Source of the DNA: Candidatus Pacearchaeota archaeon
GTDB lineage: Archaea > Nanobdellota > Nanobdellia > UBA10117 > JAFCGI01
DNA length: 44,145 bases
Direction: 5' to 3'
Assembly (NCBI GenBank): GCA_017608235.1
Contig: JAFCGI010000003.1
Coordinates: forward strand, 1-44,145
This document shows, in pieces, positions 16,324 to 25,254 of the stretch. How positions within the stretch are numbered: position 1 is the stretch's first letter; every line of letters begins with the position of its first letter. The notes below the pieces were generated by a model. That model had not been told where the DNA came from. It searched no databases and was given only the letters and a program-made list of their open reading frames with translations. Made by a program: the position numbers and the translations under genes.

Positions 16324-17172
16324 ATGATAATAAACCAAATTAAGACTGCACTACTACTAAGCATATTAACAGGACTGCTTTTAGCAATTGGAGTATATTT
16401 TGGAGGCCAAACAGGCTTAATTACTGCATTTATTTTTGCAATGCTCATGAATTTTGGATCTTATTGGTTCTCAGATAAAGTTGTACTAATGATATACAGA
16501 GCAAAAGAAGCTCCTGTTTCTCAATATCCAAGATTACATCAAATAATAAATGAAATTTCAGAGGAAGCAAAAATACCAAAACCAAGAGTTTTCATAGTCC
16601 CTACAAACACAAGTAATGCTTTCGCAACAGGACGAAATCCTAAACATTCTGCAGTTGCAGTAACATCTGGAATTTTAGAATTACTAACTGAATCAGAATT
16701 AAAAGGAGTATTGGCTCATGAAATTGCTCATATAAAGAATAGAGATATTCTAATTTCTACAATAGCTGCAACAATTGCAGGGGTAATATCTTTTGTTGCA
16801 TTCATGGCAAGATGGGCTGCACTATTTGGAGGCCTTGGTGGAAGAGATAATGGTAGAGGTATATTAGAATTATTAGTATTAGCTATATTAGCACCAATTT
16901 TAGCATTAATAATCAGGCTTGCAATATCAAGAAGTCGTGAATATCTAGCAGATGAAACTGGAGCTAAATTAATTAAAGATCCAGAAGCTCTTGCATCAGC
17001 ACTAAAAAAACTAGAAAACAGCGCAAAACAAAATCCAATGAGAATGGGAAATGAAGCAACTGCACATATGTTTATAGTAAATCCATTTAAGGCATCATTT
17101 TTAGTTAATTTGCTATCAACACATCCCCCAATGGAACAAAGAATTTCAAAATTAAATCATCTAAAAGTTTAA
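16324..17172 (+). CDS. htpX: HtpX-like membrane metalloprotease (M48)
   Basis: Zinc protease for quality control of membrane proteins. HEIAH at residues 132-136 gives the two His ligands and catalytic Glu; the third ligand is in SREYLADE. Two N-terminal and two central hydrophobic segments frame the catalytic site. 282 residues, normal for HtpX. It converges on the MBF1 gene with no gap. Confidence 0.93.
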   Translation: MIINQIKTALLLSILTGLLLAIGVYFGGQTGLITAFIFAMLMNFGSYWFSDKVVLMIYRAKEAPVSQYPRLHQIINEISEEAKIPKPRVFIVPTNTSNAFATGRNPKHSAVAVTSGILELLTESELKGVLAHEIAHIKNRDILISTIAATIAGVISFVAFMARWAALFGGLGGRDNGRGILELLVLAILAPILALIIRLAISRSREYLADETGAKLIKDPEALASALKKLENSAKQNPMRMGNEATAHMFIVNPFKASFLVNLLSTHPPMEQRISKLNHLKV

Positions 17173-17592
17173 TTATTCTGCTTCAATTATTTTAACATTA
17201 AAGAATTTTTCTAACTTCTTAGCTAATTTTAAATTAGGCATGTATTTTCCAGTCTCAATAGAATGAATTATAGATTCTTTTTCATTTATTATTTTAGCAA
17301 CATCTTTTTGTTTTAATCCTCTAGATTGTCTAGCAAATTTAATTATATCTGCAAAATCATCACAAACAATACCATCTCCAGAATCAGCTTTTAATTCATT
17401 AAACATTTGCTTTTCCATTCTCTTTTGAGAATATGCTCTTCCTGTCTGTTGATATGTTCTTCTCTCAGAATCAGTTTTCTTAACTATCTGTCCTAAAGAA
17501 CTACAATCATTACAAGAATTAAATATAATACCATTAATATCTATCTGATTTAAAGAACTCTGAGACCTACCACAAATCTCACATTCAGCCAT
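17173..17592 (-). CDS. Archaeal MBF1 (multiprotein bridging factor 1)
   Basis: 139 residues: N-terminal zinc ribbon C4-x2-C7 ... C27-x2-C30, basic linker, then an XRE-type helix-turn-helix (FADIIKFARQSRGLKQKDVAKIINEKESIIHSIETG). This two-domain plan is specific to archaeal MBF1, a conserved protein tied to transcription and translation. Its 5' end is 56 bp from the divergent NMD3-like gene. Confidence 0.93.
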   Translation of the reverse strand: MAECEICGRSQSSLNQIDINGIIFNSCNDCSSLGQIVKKTDSERRTYQQTGRAYSQKRMEKQMFNELKADSGDGIVCDDFADIIKFARQSRGLKQKDVAKIINEKESIIHSIETGKYMPNLKLAKKLEKFFNVKIIEAE

Positions 17593-17648
17593 TATTATAT
17601 ATAGATAGTAAGTATTTTTAAGGCTTACCGTATTTATTTTTTAATAAA

Positions 17649-18326
17649 ATGTCAATAAAAACCAAGTTTTGTGCAAAATGCGGAAAAGAAACAGATCTTT
17701 TACTAGATACAATCTGTGCTAAATGTTACTTAGATATAAATCCAATAAAAGTTCCAAAAAAACTTATTGTTGTTAGATGTAAAAAATGTAACTCTATATA
17801 CTATCAAAGATTATGGTTAACTTCAGACATGCCCCTAAAATATCATCTTCATGGAATACTCTTAAACAAAATAGTACTGCCTGAATCAACTAGCTTAGAA
17901 AGCTTAGACATATTAAATGTAACTGATTCAGATATAGAATTTGAACTTACTCTAAAAATCTTAGGACAAAGAATAAAACAAACATATGCTATTCCTCTAG
18001 AATTAAGAGAAAAAAAATGTCCTAATTGTTTTAAAGGAAAAAAAGCACATAGGGCAATTCTCCAGCTAAGATCTGAAAATCCAGAAGAATTCTTGCAAAA
18101 AATATCAAAGATCTTAGCAAATTATAATAAAAAAGTAATAAAAGCCAAAGAATTTGCTAAAGGAATAGATTTGTTCTTCCCAAGCAGAGCAGTCGTACTT
18201 AAATTAGTATCAGACATAAAAAAGAAAATACCTGTAAAAATAACAGAAACTTCTAAAGCAAAAGGCTGGGATCGTACAAAAAACAAACCAAGATACATAT
18301 CTACAATACTTCTAAGAGAAAGATAA
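17649..18326 (+). CDS. NMD3-like zinc protein
   Basis: 225 residues beginning with C8-x2-C11 ... C23-x2-C26 and C44-x2-C47, followed by a CPNC knuckle, matching the N-terminal zinc domain of NMD3, the 60S-subunit export adaptor in eukaryotes. Archaeal homologues probably act in large-subunit biogenesis. It heads a same-strand run with aIF1A, a Pno1 KH protein and topoisomerase VI, with 32 bp to the next gene. Confidence 0.85.
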   Translation: MSIKTKFCAKCGKETDLLLDTICAKCYLDINPIKVPKKLIVVRCKKCNSIYYQRLWLTSDMPLKYHLHGILLNKIVLPESTSLESLDILNVTDSDIEFELTLKILGQRIKQTYAIPLELREKKCPNCFKGKKAHRAILQLRSENPEEFLQKISKILANYNKKVIKAKEFAKGIDLFFPSRAVVLKLVSDIKKKIPVKITETSKAKGWDRTKNKPRYISTILLRER

Positions 18327-18358
18327 ACGTTTTAAACCCCAATTATTTCAATTCAAAC

Positions 18359-18715
18359 ATGATAAAGAAATATAAAAATAAAAAATCTAGCAGACATAGT
18401 TATAGTAAGACTTCTCAAACAGAGTTTAGAATAAGGTTACCAAAAGAAAATCAAGTAATAGGTATAGTTGAAACTAGATTGGGATTTGGCAAATCTAGAG
18501 TAATCTGCACAGATGGAAAAACAAGAATATGCAGAGTACCTGGAAGATTAAAAAGAAAACTATGGGTTCGTCCTAATGACTATGTTCTTGTAGAACCTTG
18601 GGAAATAAGTGGCGATGAGAAAGGAGACATATTATATTCATACACAAAAAACCAAGTAGCTTGGCTAAAGAAAAAAGACTATCTAAAAACACTTGTTGAG
18701 ACTGAAGAATTCTAA
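18359..18715 (+). CDS. eif1A: Translation initiation factor aIF1A
   Basis: 118-residue S1-like OB-fold factor binding the ribosomal A site during initiation. Signature segments are visible: RLPKENQVIGIVETRLGFGKSRV, CTDGKTRICRVPGRLKRKLWVRPNDYVLVEPW. Basic N-terminus, ordinary length. The stop codon is one base from the next start, so coupled translation with the KH protein is expected. Confidence 0.96.
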   Translation: MIKKYKNKKSSRHSYSKTSQTEFRIRLPKENQVIGIVETRLGFGKSRVICTDGKTRICRVPGRLKRKLWVRPNDYVLVEPWEISGDEKGDILYSYTKNQVAWLKKKDYLKTLVETEEF

Positions 18716-18716
18716 T

Positions 18717-19253
18717 ATGAACAAAACATCAAAAAAAATAGAAGAAGAAATTTTAATTCCAAAAGAAAGAATTCCAATATTAATTGGAAAAAACAAAGAA
18801 ATCAAAAATAAACTAGAAAAAAAAGGAGGCGTAAAGCTAAAAATAGATTCTGAAGAAGGATCAGTTATAATAAGTTCAGAGAGCCCACTAATGATCTGGA
18901 TAGTAAAAAACATTATAGAAGCCATAGGACGTGGCTTTAATCCTGAAATTGCACAAAAACTTTTTAAAGAAGAAAACATCTATGAGCTTATTAACATAAA
19001 AGATTTTGCTGGCCAATCAAAAAAGAAACTCATCCGTTTGAGAGGAAGAGTGATTGGTCAGGAAGGAAAATCTAAACAAATGATTCAAAAATACACAAAC
19101 ACTGATATTTCTGTTTATGGAAAAACAGTGGGAATCATTGGACATGTAGAAGATGTTGAGCTCGCAAGAAAAGCAATTGAAATGCTTTTGACAGGTGCAA
19201 AACATGGAACTGTCTACCAATTTATACTAAAAGCAGGTGAAATCAATGGTTGA
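18717..19253 (+). CDS. Pno1/Dim2-like KH-domain protein (16S rRNA maturation)
   Basis: Two KH domains: the first with [14 protein letters not shown], the second with [19 protein letters not shown]-terminal [22 protein letters not shown] is typical of archaeal Dim2/Pno1, which binds the 3' end of small-subunit rRNA. The frame extends upstream into aIF1A, but ATG 18717, one base after the aIF1A stop, is chosen; it gives 178 residues. Its own end overlaps the Top6B start by 8 bp. Confidence 0.92.
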   Translation: MNKTSKKIEEEILIPKERIPILIGKNKEIKNKLEKKGGVKLKIDSEEGSVIISSESPLMIWIVKNIIEAIGRGFNPEIAQKLFKEENIYELINIKDFAGQSKKKLIRLRGRVIGQEGKSKQMIQKYTNTDISVYGKTVGIIGHVEDVELARKAIEMLLTGAKHGTVYQFILKAGEING

Positions 19254-22200
19254 AAAAGCAATCGCAGAAAAACTAGCAAAAGAACAAAGAGCTATTTCTG
19301 TTGCAGAGTTCTTTGAAAAGAACAGACATTTGTTAGGATTTGATAATCCAACAAAAGCTCTTTTAACTTCAGTTAAGGAAGCAGTAGATAATAGTTTGGA
19401 TGCCTGTGAAGAAGCAAACATACTCCCCCAAATAAAAGTTCAAATTAAAAATTTAAGCCCAGATAAATATAAACTTATTATCGAAGATAACGGCCCTGGA
19501 ATTGTTAAAAAGCAAATAGGACCTATTTTTGGAAAATTACTTTATGGTTCAAAGTTCCAAACATTTGGCGGAAAGCAAGGAAGAGGACAACAAGGTATTG
19601 GAATTTCTAGTGCAGTTCTATATGCACAACTTACAACAGGAAAGCCAAGTATTATTAAATCAAAAACATCACATAACAAACTAGCACATAAATTCTTACT
19701 TCATATAGACATTAATAAAAATGAACCAGAAGTCCTAGAGTCAGAAGAAATTGAATGGCCTGATAAAGATCATGGAACTAGAATTGAGATGGATCTTAAG
19801 GCAAAATATGTGGAAAAAAGAGCTTCTGTATCAGAATATATAAAACAAACAGCAGTAGTTAATCCTCATGCACACATAATCTATGTTGATCCACAAAATC
19901 AAAAACTAGAATTCCCAAGAGTATCAGAAAATCTTCCAAAAAAATCTAAAAAAATTAAACCTCATCCTTATGGTGTGGAATTAGGAATTCTAAAAAGAAT
20001 GCTTAATATGACTAAAGCTCGAACAATAAAATCATTTTTAACTTCAGAATTTGATAAAGTAGGTTCAGGATCTGCAGATGAAATTCTAAAGAAATCAGAA
20101 ATAGACCCAAAAATTATGCCAAAACTTCTAGATATAGAACAAATTGACAAATTATTAGATGCCATGCAAAATACAAAAATAATGAGTCCCAGCACAGACT
20201 GTCTTTCACCTATAGGTGCTGAAGTTCTAAAGAAAAGTCTAGAATCAGAATATGATGTTGAATTTGCTCATGCAATAACTCGCCCAGCAACAGTATACAG
20301 AGGAAATCCATTCCAAATAGAATGTTGTACTGGAGACACAAAAATAATATTAGAATCAGGCGAAATAGTTACAATTAAAGACTATGTGGAAAATAGCAGA
20401 CATGAAAAGGTATTTTCTATGACAAAGAATTTACAAGTAAAACCTGCTAAAGTACAAGCATTACATAGATTTAAAAATAAGCACAAGATTTTGAAAATAA
20501 TTACAAAAAGCGGAAGAGAATTAAAATTAACAGCAAATAACGAAGTACCGATTTTAGAAAATGGAGAAATAATTTGGAAAAGAGCAGATAATGCTGCAGC
20601 AGGCGATTTTATTGCAGCGCCCAGAATATTAAAAACCTATGGCTACATACCACACATATTAGATTTATTAAATCCAAAATATACAAAAGTCTATGATATA
20701 CAGATAATTTCAGATCTTTTAGAAAGAGTAATCAAAAAATATGGATCTCTCAAAGCAGCATCTAATCTCTTAAATATAAATTATAACTATTTTAAAGCTC
20801 TAAAAAGAAAAACAAATAAAACTAGACCAACAATAGAGTTATTAAAACAAATATGCAATTTAGTAAAATTAGACTATCAAAATGATATCAAAGAAAAAAT
20901 TACAGAAATTTCTTATGTTGATAGTAATTTTCCAAATCCTACACCAATAAAACTACCTAAGATAAATGAAGATTTATTATATATATTAGGATTATTAAAT
21001 TCTGATGGCTTTATTAGTAAAAAGCAGATTATATTTGTTAATTTAGACCAAACACTACATGAGGCGTATCATAGTAAATTTGAGAATTTATTTGGTCTTA
21101 AGATTAAACATTATGATGATAAGACCTCAAGTATATCTAATAAAACAGCTTACACGATATTAAAGGCACTAGAGCAAAAACTATCTAGTCTGCCAGACAA
21201 CCTTATTATTGCATGGTTTAAGGGATTTGTAGATGGCGATGGTTGGGTAACGCACAAACCAAATATAAGTATAGGAATAGCCACAGCGAAAAAAGAAAAG
21301 GCAGAATTAGTGCAGACGCTTCTATTAAGATTAGGAATACTATCAAAAATCGAAGTACAGAAAATACCTAATTCTTTTGGCAAAATAGGTAATCGCATAG
21401 TTAAGACCAAAAAACAAAAATACAATATCGTGATTAACGATATTGAAAATATCAAAAAGTTTCATTCTATTATTTCATTTCGTCAAGTCAAAAGAGCAAA
21501 TAGGATTTCCAAAAGTCTAAAAAAGATAGATAATATAAAATATCGTCGCGATGTTATACCTATAGGAAATCTACTACGACAATTTAGATCAGAAAATAAT
21601 TTAATGCAATATTCATTGGCATTTTCCGATCAAACAATTAGACAAATAGAGTTAGGGCACCAAAATATTACAAGATCAAATTTGCAGCAAATAGTATTAG
21701 AAAATTATGCTGGCAAAGCCTTTGAAAAATTAAAGACCTTAGCATTTTCTGATATTTTATGGGATAAAATTATAGATATCCAGCTTATGCCACATGAAGG
21801 CTATGTATATGATTTAACCATAGAAACAGCAAATTTCATAGCAAACAACTTAGTAATGCATAACTGTGCTATTGCTTATGGCGGCGAGTTAGATAAAGAA
21901 GGTACAGTCAAACTAGTAAGATTTGCTAATAGAGTTCCATTATTATACCAACAAGGAGCCTGTGCTATAACTAAAGGTGCAAGCACTATGAATTGGAAGC
22001 CTTATGGTTTACAACAATCCTCAGGAAATTTACCAACAGGAGCAGCAATAATTTTAGTACATATGGCTTCTGTATGGGCACCATTTACGTCTGAGAGTAA
22101 GGAAGCTATCGCACATTATCCAGAAATCATAAAAGAAATTAAATTAGCTTTGCAAGAATGTGGCAGATATTTACAAAGATATGTTTCTAAGAAAGTAAGA

Positions 22201-22440
22201 GGTGAATTAGAACAAAAAAAGCGAGAAATTTTCAAGAACTATTCTGAGGAATTAGCAGATTCTCTTTCAAAGCTCACTGGAAAAGATAAAGAAAAACTCA
22301 AGAAAAAATTATTTAAGATTTCAGAAAGCATGTATGTTTCTGGAGCACTATCAGAAGAAGAATCAAAACCAGAAAAACAAGAAAAGAAAGAAGAGAAGAA
22401 AGAAGAGAAGAAAGAAGAGAAGAAGGAGGCTAAAAAATGA
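19246..22440 (+). CDS. top6B: DNA topoisomerase VI subunit B with intein
   Basis: ATPase subunit of the type IIB topoisomerase. GHKL motifs: [10 protein letters not shown] (N box), [19 protein letters not shown]; transducer domain with [15 protein letters not shown] and the lysine-containing [11 protein letters not shown] loop. ATG 19246 is chosen over an in-frame GTG at 19237 because AGGTGA, ending 5 nt upstream, is the ribosome site. The precursor is 1064 residues, and removal of the 514-residue intein leaves 550. The tail is Lys/Glu-rich, encoded by tandem AAAGAAGAGAAG units that also carry the GGAGG site for top6A. The ATGA overlap with top6A shows translational coupling. Confidence 0.96.
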   Translation: MVEKAIAEKLAKEQRAISVAEFFEKNRHLLGFDNPTKALLTSVKEAVDNSLDACEEANILPQIKVQIKNLSPDKYKLIIEDNGPGIVKKQIGPIFGKLLYGSKFQTFGGKQGRGQQGIGISSAVLYAQLTTGKPSIIKSKTSHNKLAHKFLLHIDINKNEPEVLESEEIEWPDKDHGTRIEMDLKAKYVEKRASVSEYIKQTAVVNPHAHIIYVDPQNQKLEFPRVSENLPKKSKKIKPHPYGVELGILKRMLNMTKARTIKSFLTSEFDKVGSGSADEILKKSEIDPKIMPKLLDIEQIDKLLDAMQNTKIMSPSTDCLSPIGAEVLKKSLESEYDVEFAHAITRPATVYRGNPFQIECCTGDTKIILESGEIVTIKDYVENSRHEKVFSMTKNLQVKPAKVQALHRFKNKHKILKIITKSGRELKLTANNEVPILENGEIIWKRADNAAAGDFIAAPRILKTYGYIPHILDLLNPKYTKVYDIQIISDLLERVIKKYGSLKAASNLLNINYNYFKALKRKTNKTRPTIELLKQICNLVKLDYQNDIKEKITEISYVDSNFPNPTPIKLPKINEDLLYILGLLNSDGFISKKQIIFVNLDQTLHEAYHSKFENLFGLKIKHYDDKTSSISNKTAYTILKALEQKLSSLPDNLIIAWFKGFVDGDGWVTHKPNISIGIATAKKEKAELVQTLLLRLGILSKIEVQKIPNSFGKIGNRIVKTKKQKYNIVINDIENIKKFHSIISFRQVKRANRISKSLKKIDNIKYRRDVIPIGNLLRQFRSENNLMQYSLAFSDQTIRQIELGHQNITRSNLQQIVLENYAGKAFEKLKTLAFSDILWDKIIDIQLMPHEGYVYDLTIETANFIANNLVMHNCAIAYGGELDKEGTVKLVRFANRVPLLYQQGACAITKGASTMNWKPYGLQQSSGNLPTGAAIILVHMASVWAPFTSESKEAIAHYPEIIKEIKLALQECGRYLQRYVSKKVRGELEQKKREIFKNYSEELADSLSKLTGKDKEKLKKKLFKISESMYVSGALSEEESKPEKQEKKEEKKEEKKEEKKEAKK
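20323..21864 (+). mobile_element. Top6B intein with LAGLIDADG homing endonuclease
   Basis: A 514-residue insertion interrupts the conserved extein [14 protein letters not shown]. It starts Cys1-Cys-Thr-Gly-Asp-Thr (block A) and ends VMHN followed by Cys+1 (block G, penultimate His intact). Two dodecapeptides are visible: [10 protein letters not shown] and [10 protein letters not shown], with acidic residues retained. Block B, normally TxxH, reads T70-A-N-N73, and block F reads ETANF instead of the usual His. Two helix-turn-helix-like segments occur (around [19 protein letters not shown] and [18 protein letters not shown]). The reading frame is intact. Confidence 0.92.
22378..22427 (+). repeat. 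Tandem AAAGAAGAGAAG repeat ending in GGAGG
   Basis: About three copies of a 12-bp unit encode the KEEK tail of Top6B. The block ends AAGGAGG, a full match to the 16S anti-Shine-Dalgarno, placed 8 nt before the top6A start. Confidence 0.8.
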
Positions 22441-23525
22441 GTAAAATAGATATAAACACAAAAATAAAAAATCTAGCAAAAGAAGTAGTATCAGAAATAG
22501 AAGCCTCAAAAAGTCCAAAAGTAAAACTACCTTTAAGAGGACTAAGTAATGTTTTCTTTGACGAAAAAACCCAGACAATTAATCTAGGAGATAAACTACA
22601 AACTAGAACTTTCTTTAATGTAGGACAAGCAAAGAAGTTTATGCAAACTTTCCTTATTGCTTCTGCATGTAAGGAATTAATTGCTACTGGCAAAACTACA
22701 AGTATCAGAGATCTTTATTATATGACTAAACACACTATTGGAGAAACTAAAGAAAATACATTTGATGATCAAACAGAATCTGATCCAATTATAGAAGATT
22801 TAGAAGTAGGAATTGATGCTTTAAGAGAAGAACTCCATTTATTTGCAAGTAACAGAGGCGCATTAGTAGGAAACATAACTATAGAAGATTCTGGAGATAC
22901 TATAGATTGCAGAAAATTAGGATCTGGAGGTTGGAGCATTCCTAGTATTGTAGAAGATCATATTATTAAATTCAAAAAATGTGAAGCAAAATTCATACTC
23001 TTTGTAGAGAAAGATGCTGTCTGGCGCAGACTTAATGAAGATAAATTCTGGAAAAAATATAACTGTATATTAATCCATGGGCAAGGAATGGCTCCTAGAG
23101 GAGTAAGAAGATTAGTAAGAAGATTAACAGAAGAACTAAAACTTCCAATATATGTATTTGTAGATAATGACCCATGGGGACTTTATATATATTCAGTTAT
23201 CAAGCAAGGTTCAATTAATCTTGCCTATGAAAGTAAAAGAATGGCAGTACCTACAGCCAAATTTATTGGATTAAGTTCTTTTGATCAGGAAAAATATAAA
23301 TTACCAAAGAACGTAACAATCAAACTTTCAGATGTTGATAAAAAAAGGATTAAAGAAATTTTAGCATATCCATGGTTCCAAAAGAAAACTTGGCAACAAG
23401 AACTAAAACACATGGAAAAACAAGGAGTTAAGCTAGAATTAGAAGCATTAAGTGCTAAAGGAATTAGTTTTGTATCTGAAAAGTACATTCCAGAAAAAAT
23501 TAAGAAAAAGGAATGGTTAGAATAA
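22437..23525 (+). CDS. top6A: DNA topoisomerase VI subunit A (Spo11-like)
   Basis: DNA-cleaving subunit. Winged-helix catalytic tyrosine lies in [11 protein letters not shown] (Y95, by comparison with the RDxxY of Spo11 proteins); the Toprim domain shows FVEKD (Glu) and the FVDNDPWG acidic pair. 362 residues, standard length. It overlaps top6B by four bases (ATGA) and uses the GGAGG in the top6B tail, so the heterotetramer subunits are made from one transcript. Confidence 0.96.
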   Translation: MSKIDINTKIKNLAKEVVSEIEASKSPKVKLPLRGLSNVFFDEKTQTINLGDKLQTRTFFNVGQAKKFMQTFLIASACKELIATGKTTSIRDLYYMTKHTIGETKENTFDDQTESDPIIEDLEVGIDALREELHLFASNRGALVGNITIEDSGDTIDCRKLGSGGWSIPSIVEDHIIKFKKCEAKFILFVEKDAVWRRLNEDKFWKKYNCILIHGQGMAPRGVRRLVRRLTEELKLPIYVFVDNDPWGLYIYSVIKQGSINLAYESKRMAVPTAKFIGLSSFDQEKYKLPKNVTIKLSDVDKKRIKEILAYPWFQKKTWQQELKHMEKQGVKLELEALSAKGISFVSEKYIPEKIKKKEWLE

Positions 23526-23588
23526 ACTAACACTTTTTTTCTCTTAATTAGGAACTTTTATAAATCAAATTTACCCCCTATCATATAT

Positions 23589-23660
23589 GCCCAGGTAGCA
23601 TAGTGGTAGTGCGTATGGCTGTTAACCATAAGGTCGTAGGTTCGAATCCTACCCTGGGCG
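23589..23660 (+). tRNA. tRNA-Asn (GTT)
   Basis: Acceptor GCCCAGG/CCTGGGC, anticodon stem TATGG/CCATA with loop CTGTTAA (anticodon GTT), T-arm GTAGG-TTCGAAT-CCTAC, discriminator G73. No intron. First of three adjacent tRNA genes, 63 bp after top6A. Confidence 0.95.
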
Positions 23661-23664
23661 CTCT

Positions 23665-23773
23665 GAGCTGGTAGCTTAGTCTGGTTAGAGCGCTGGTCTT
23701 ATAAGGCTACCTTTCGTATAGAAAGGTTTATTAAGTAAACCAGAGGTCCGGAGTTCAAATCTCCGCCAGCTCA
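23665..23773 (+). tRNA. tRNA-Ile (TAT) with a 34-nt intron
   Basis: Acceptor GAGCTGG/CCAGCTC, anticodon stem CTGGT/ACCAG, T-arm CGGAG-TTCAAAT-CTCCG, discriminator A73. The intron spans 23704-23737 (position 37/38). A bulge-helix-bulge supports it: central helix CTTA/TAAG flanked by two 3-nt TAA bulges, with an intron hairpin ACCTTTC/GAAAGGT. Splicing gives loop CTTATAA, anticodon TAT at 23700-23702. This would decode AUA by a UAU anticodon rather than the usual archaeal CAU with agmatidine. Confidence 0.85.
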
Positions 23774-23776
23774 TAC

Positions 23777-23851
23777 GCCCCTGTAGTCTAGTCCGGTCAA
23801 GGATATTGGCCTTTCGAGCCAAGGACGTGGGTTCAAATCCCGCCGGGGGCA
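23777..23851 (+). tRNA. tRNA-Glu (TTC)
   Basis: Acceptor GCCCCTG/CGGGGGC, anticodon stem TTGGC/GCCAA with loop CTTTCGA (anticodon TTC), T-loop TTCAAAT, discriminator A73. No intron. It ends 17 bp before the convergent neighbouring gene. Confidence 0.94.
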
Positions 23852-23867
23852 TTAAATTTTTAAGAAA

Positions 23868-25178
23868 TTAAAAATTTCTTAGAATTCTTTTTAAGTTTAG
23901 TCTGCCAAGTTCTCTAAGTTTATATTTAACATGTACAGCAGGCTTATTTAATTTTAAAAATCTACTAAGATTAGTAGGTGTCCCAAGAATAACAATATCT
24001 ACTTCAGCTTTGTTAATTATTTTTTGTAACTCCCGCATCTGTGATTTAGAATATCCTATGGCAGGAATAATTTTTTGACCTTTAAGATGCGGATATCTAG
24101 CAACATATTTTTTATAAAAAGACGTCAAATAGTTTTTTGGATTAACAATTTTTGCTTTATATTTTTTAGCAGCAAGCATACCTGCACCATAGCTCATTTC
24201 TCCATGAGTAAGTGTTGGACCATCTTCAATTACTAAAGCCTTTTTCCCCTGAATCAAATTAGGATTATCAACAGAAACAGGAGAACTTGCTTTAATTATC
24301 CTAGCTTTATGATTAATCTTTTTAATATTTTGTTCAATAATTTTAATGTCCGAAGGTTTAGCAGTTTTAGCCTTGTTTATTATGATAACATCAGCCATCC
24401 TAGCATTAATTTCACCAGGATAATAACTTATTTCATGTCCAGGCCTAAGCGCATCAGCTACAGTTATATACAGATCTGATTTGATAAAGGAAAAATCATT
24501 ATTTCCACCATCCCATATAATCACATCAGCTTCTTTCTCAGCTTCTTTAAGGATTTTTTTATAATCTACACCAGCATAAACTATAGTCCCCATTTCAAGA
24601 TGAGGCTCATAATCCTCACGTTCTTCAATTGTACATTTATATTTTTCTAAATCTTCATAACTTGCAAACCTTTGCACAATTTGCTTAGACAAATCTCCAT
24701 AAGGCATAGGATGTCTTATCACAACTACTTTCCTACCTTTTTCTTTTAAAATTTTCACAATTTTCCTAGAAGTTTGAGATTTACCACAACCAGTCCTAAT
24801 TGCACAAACAGATATAATTGGTTTCTTAGATTTTAACATAGTTGATTTTGGTCCAAGAAGCCAGAAATCTGCTCCTAAAGAATTTACCTTAGCAGCAATT
24901 CTCATAACATAATCATAAGTTAAATCAGAATAAGCTAATACACAAATATCTATTCTATGTTTTTTAATAAGCTCAGAAATCTTTGATTCAGGATAAATAG
25001 GAATACCTTTTGGATATAAATTACCAGCTAATATTTTTGGATAAGTTCTCTTTCCAACTGGCAACTGTGTCATTGTAAAAGCAATAACTCTATAATTTTT
25101 ATTATCTCTAAAGAAAGTATTAAAGTTATGAAAATCCCTTCCAGCTGCACCTAAAATAAGAACTCTTCGCGCGACCAT
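23868..25178 (-). CDS. Cyclic 2,3-diphosphoglycerate synthetase-like P-loop protein
   Basis: 436 residues. N-terminal Rossmann-like part (ARRVLILGAAGRDFHNFNTFF), then a P-loop domain with RTGCGKSQTSRK near residue 145 and a DGGNNDFSF acid motif. This arrangement matches the enzyme that makes cyclic 2,3-diphosphoglycerate from 2,3-diphosphoglycerate and ATP in methanogens; homologues are common in archaea that are not known to make this solute, so the reaction here is uncertain. Monocistronic, convergent with tRNA-Glu. Confidence 0.78.
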   Translation of the reverse strand: MVARRVLILGAAGRDFHNFNTFFRDNKNYRVIAFTMTQLPVGKRTYPKILAGNLYPKGIPIYPESKISELIKKHRIDICVLAYSDLTYDYVMRIAAKVNSLGADFWLLGPKSTMLKSKKPIISVCAIRTGCGKSQTSRKIVKILKEKGRKVVVIRHPMPYGDLSKQIVQRFASYEDLEKYKCTIEEREDYEPHLEMGTIVYAGVDYKKILKEAEKEADVIIWDGGNNDFSFIKSDLYITVADALRPGHEISYYPGEINARMADVIIINKAKTAKPSDIKIIEQNIKKINHKARIIKASSPVSVDNPNLIQGKKALVIEDGPTLTHGEMSYGAGMLAAKKYKAKIVNPKNYLTSFYKKYVARYPHLKGQKIIPAIGYSKSQMRELQKIINKAEVDIVILGTPTNLSRFLKLNKPAVHVKYKLRELGRLNLKRILRNF

Positions 25179-25254
25179 CTTATAACTATATCTAAAGAAG
25201 TTTATGAATTTTTCTATTAGAAAATCTTAATAACCCCTAGGTATTGGTATTTTT

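Noticed and set aside
23665-23773. tRNA-Lys(CTT) reading of the intron-bearing tRNA
   Set aside because: Would need a shifted anticodon stem that breaks CTGGT/ACCAG; the BHB gives UAU.
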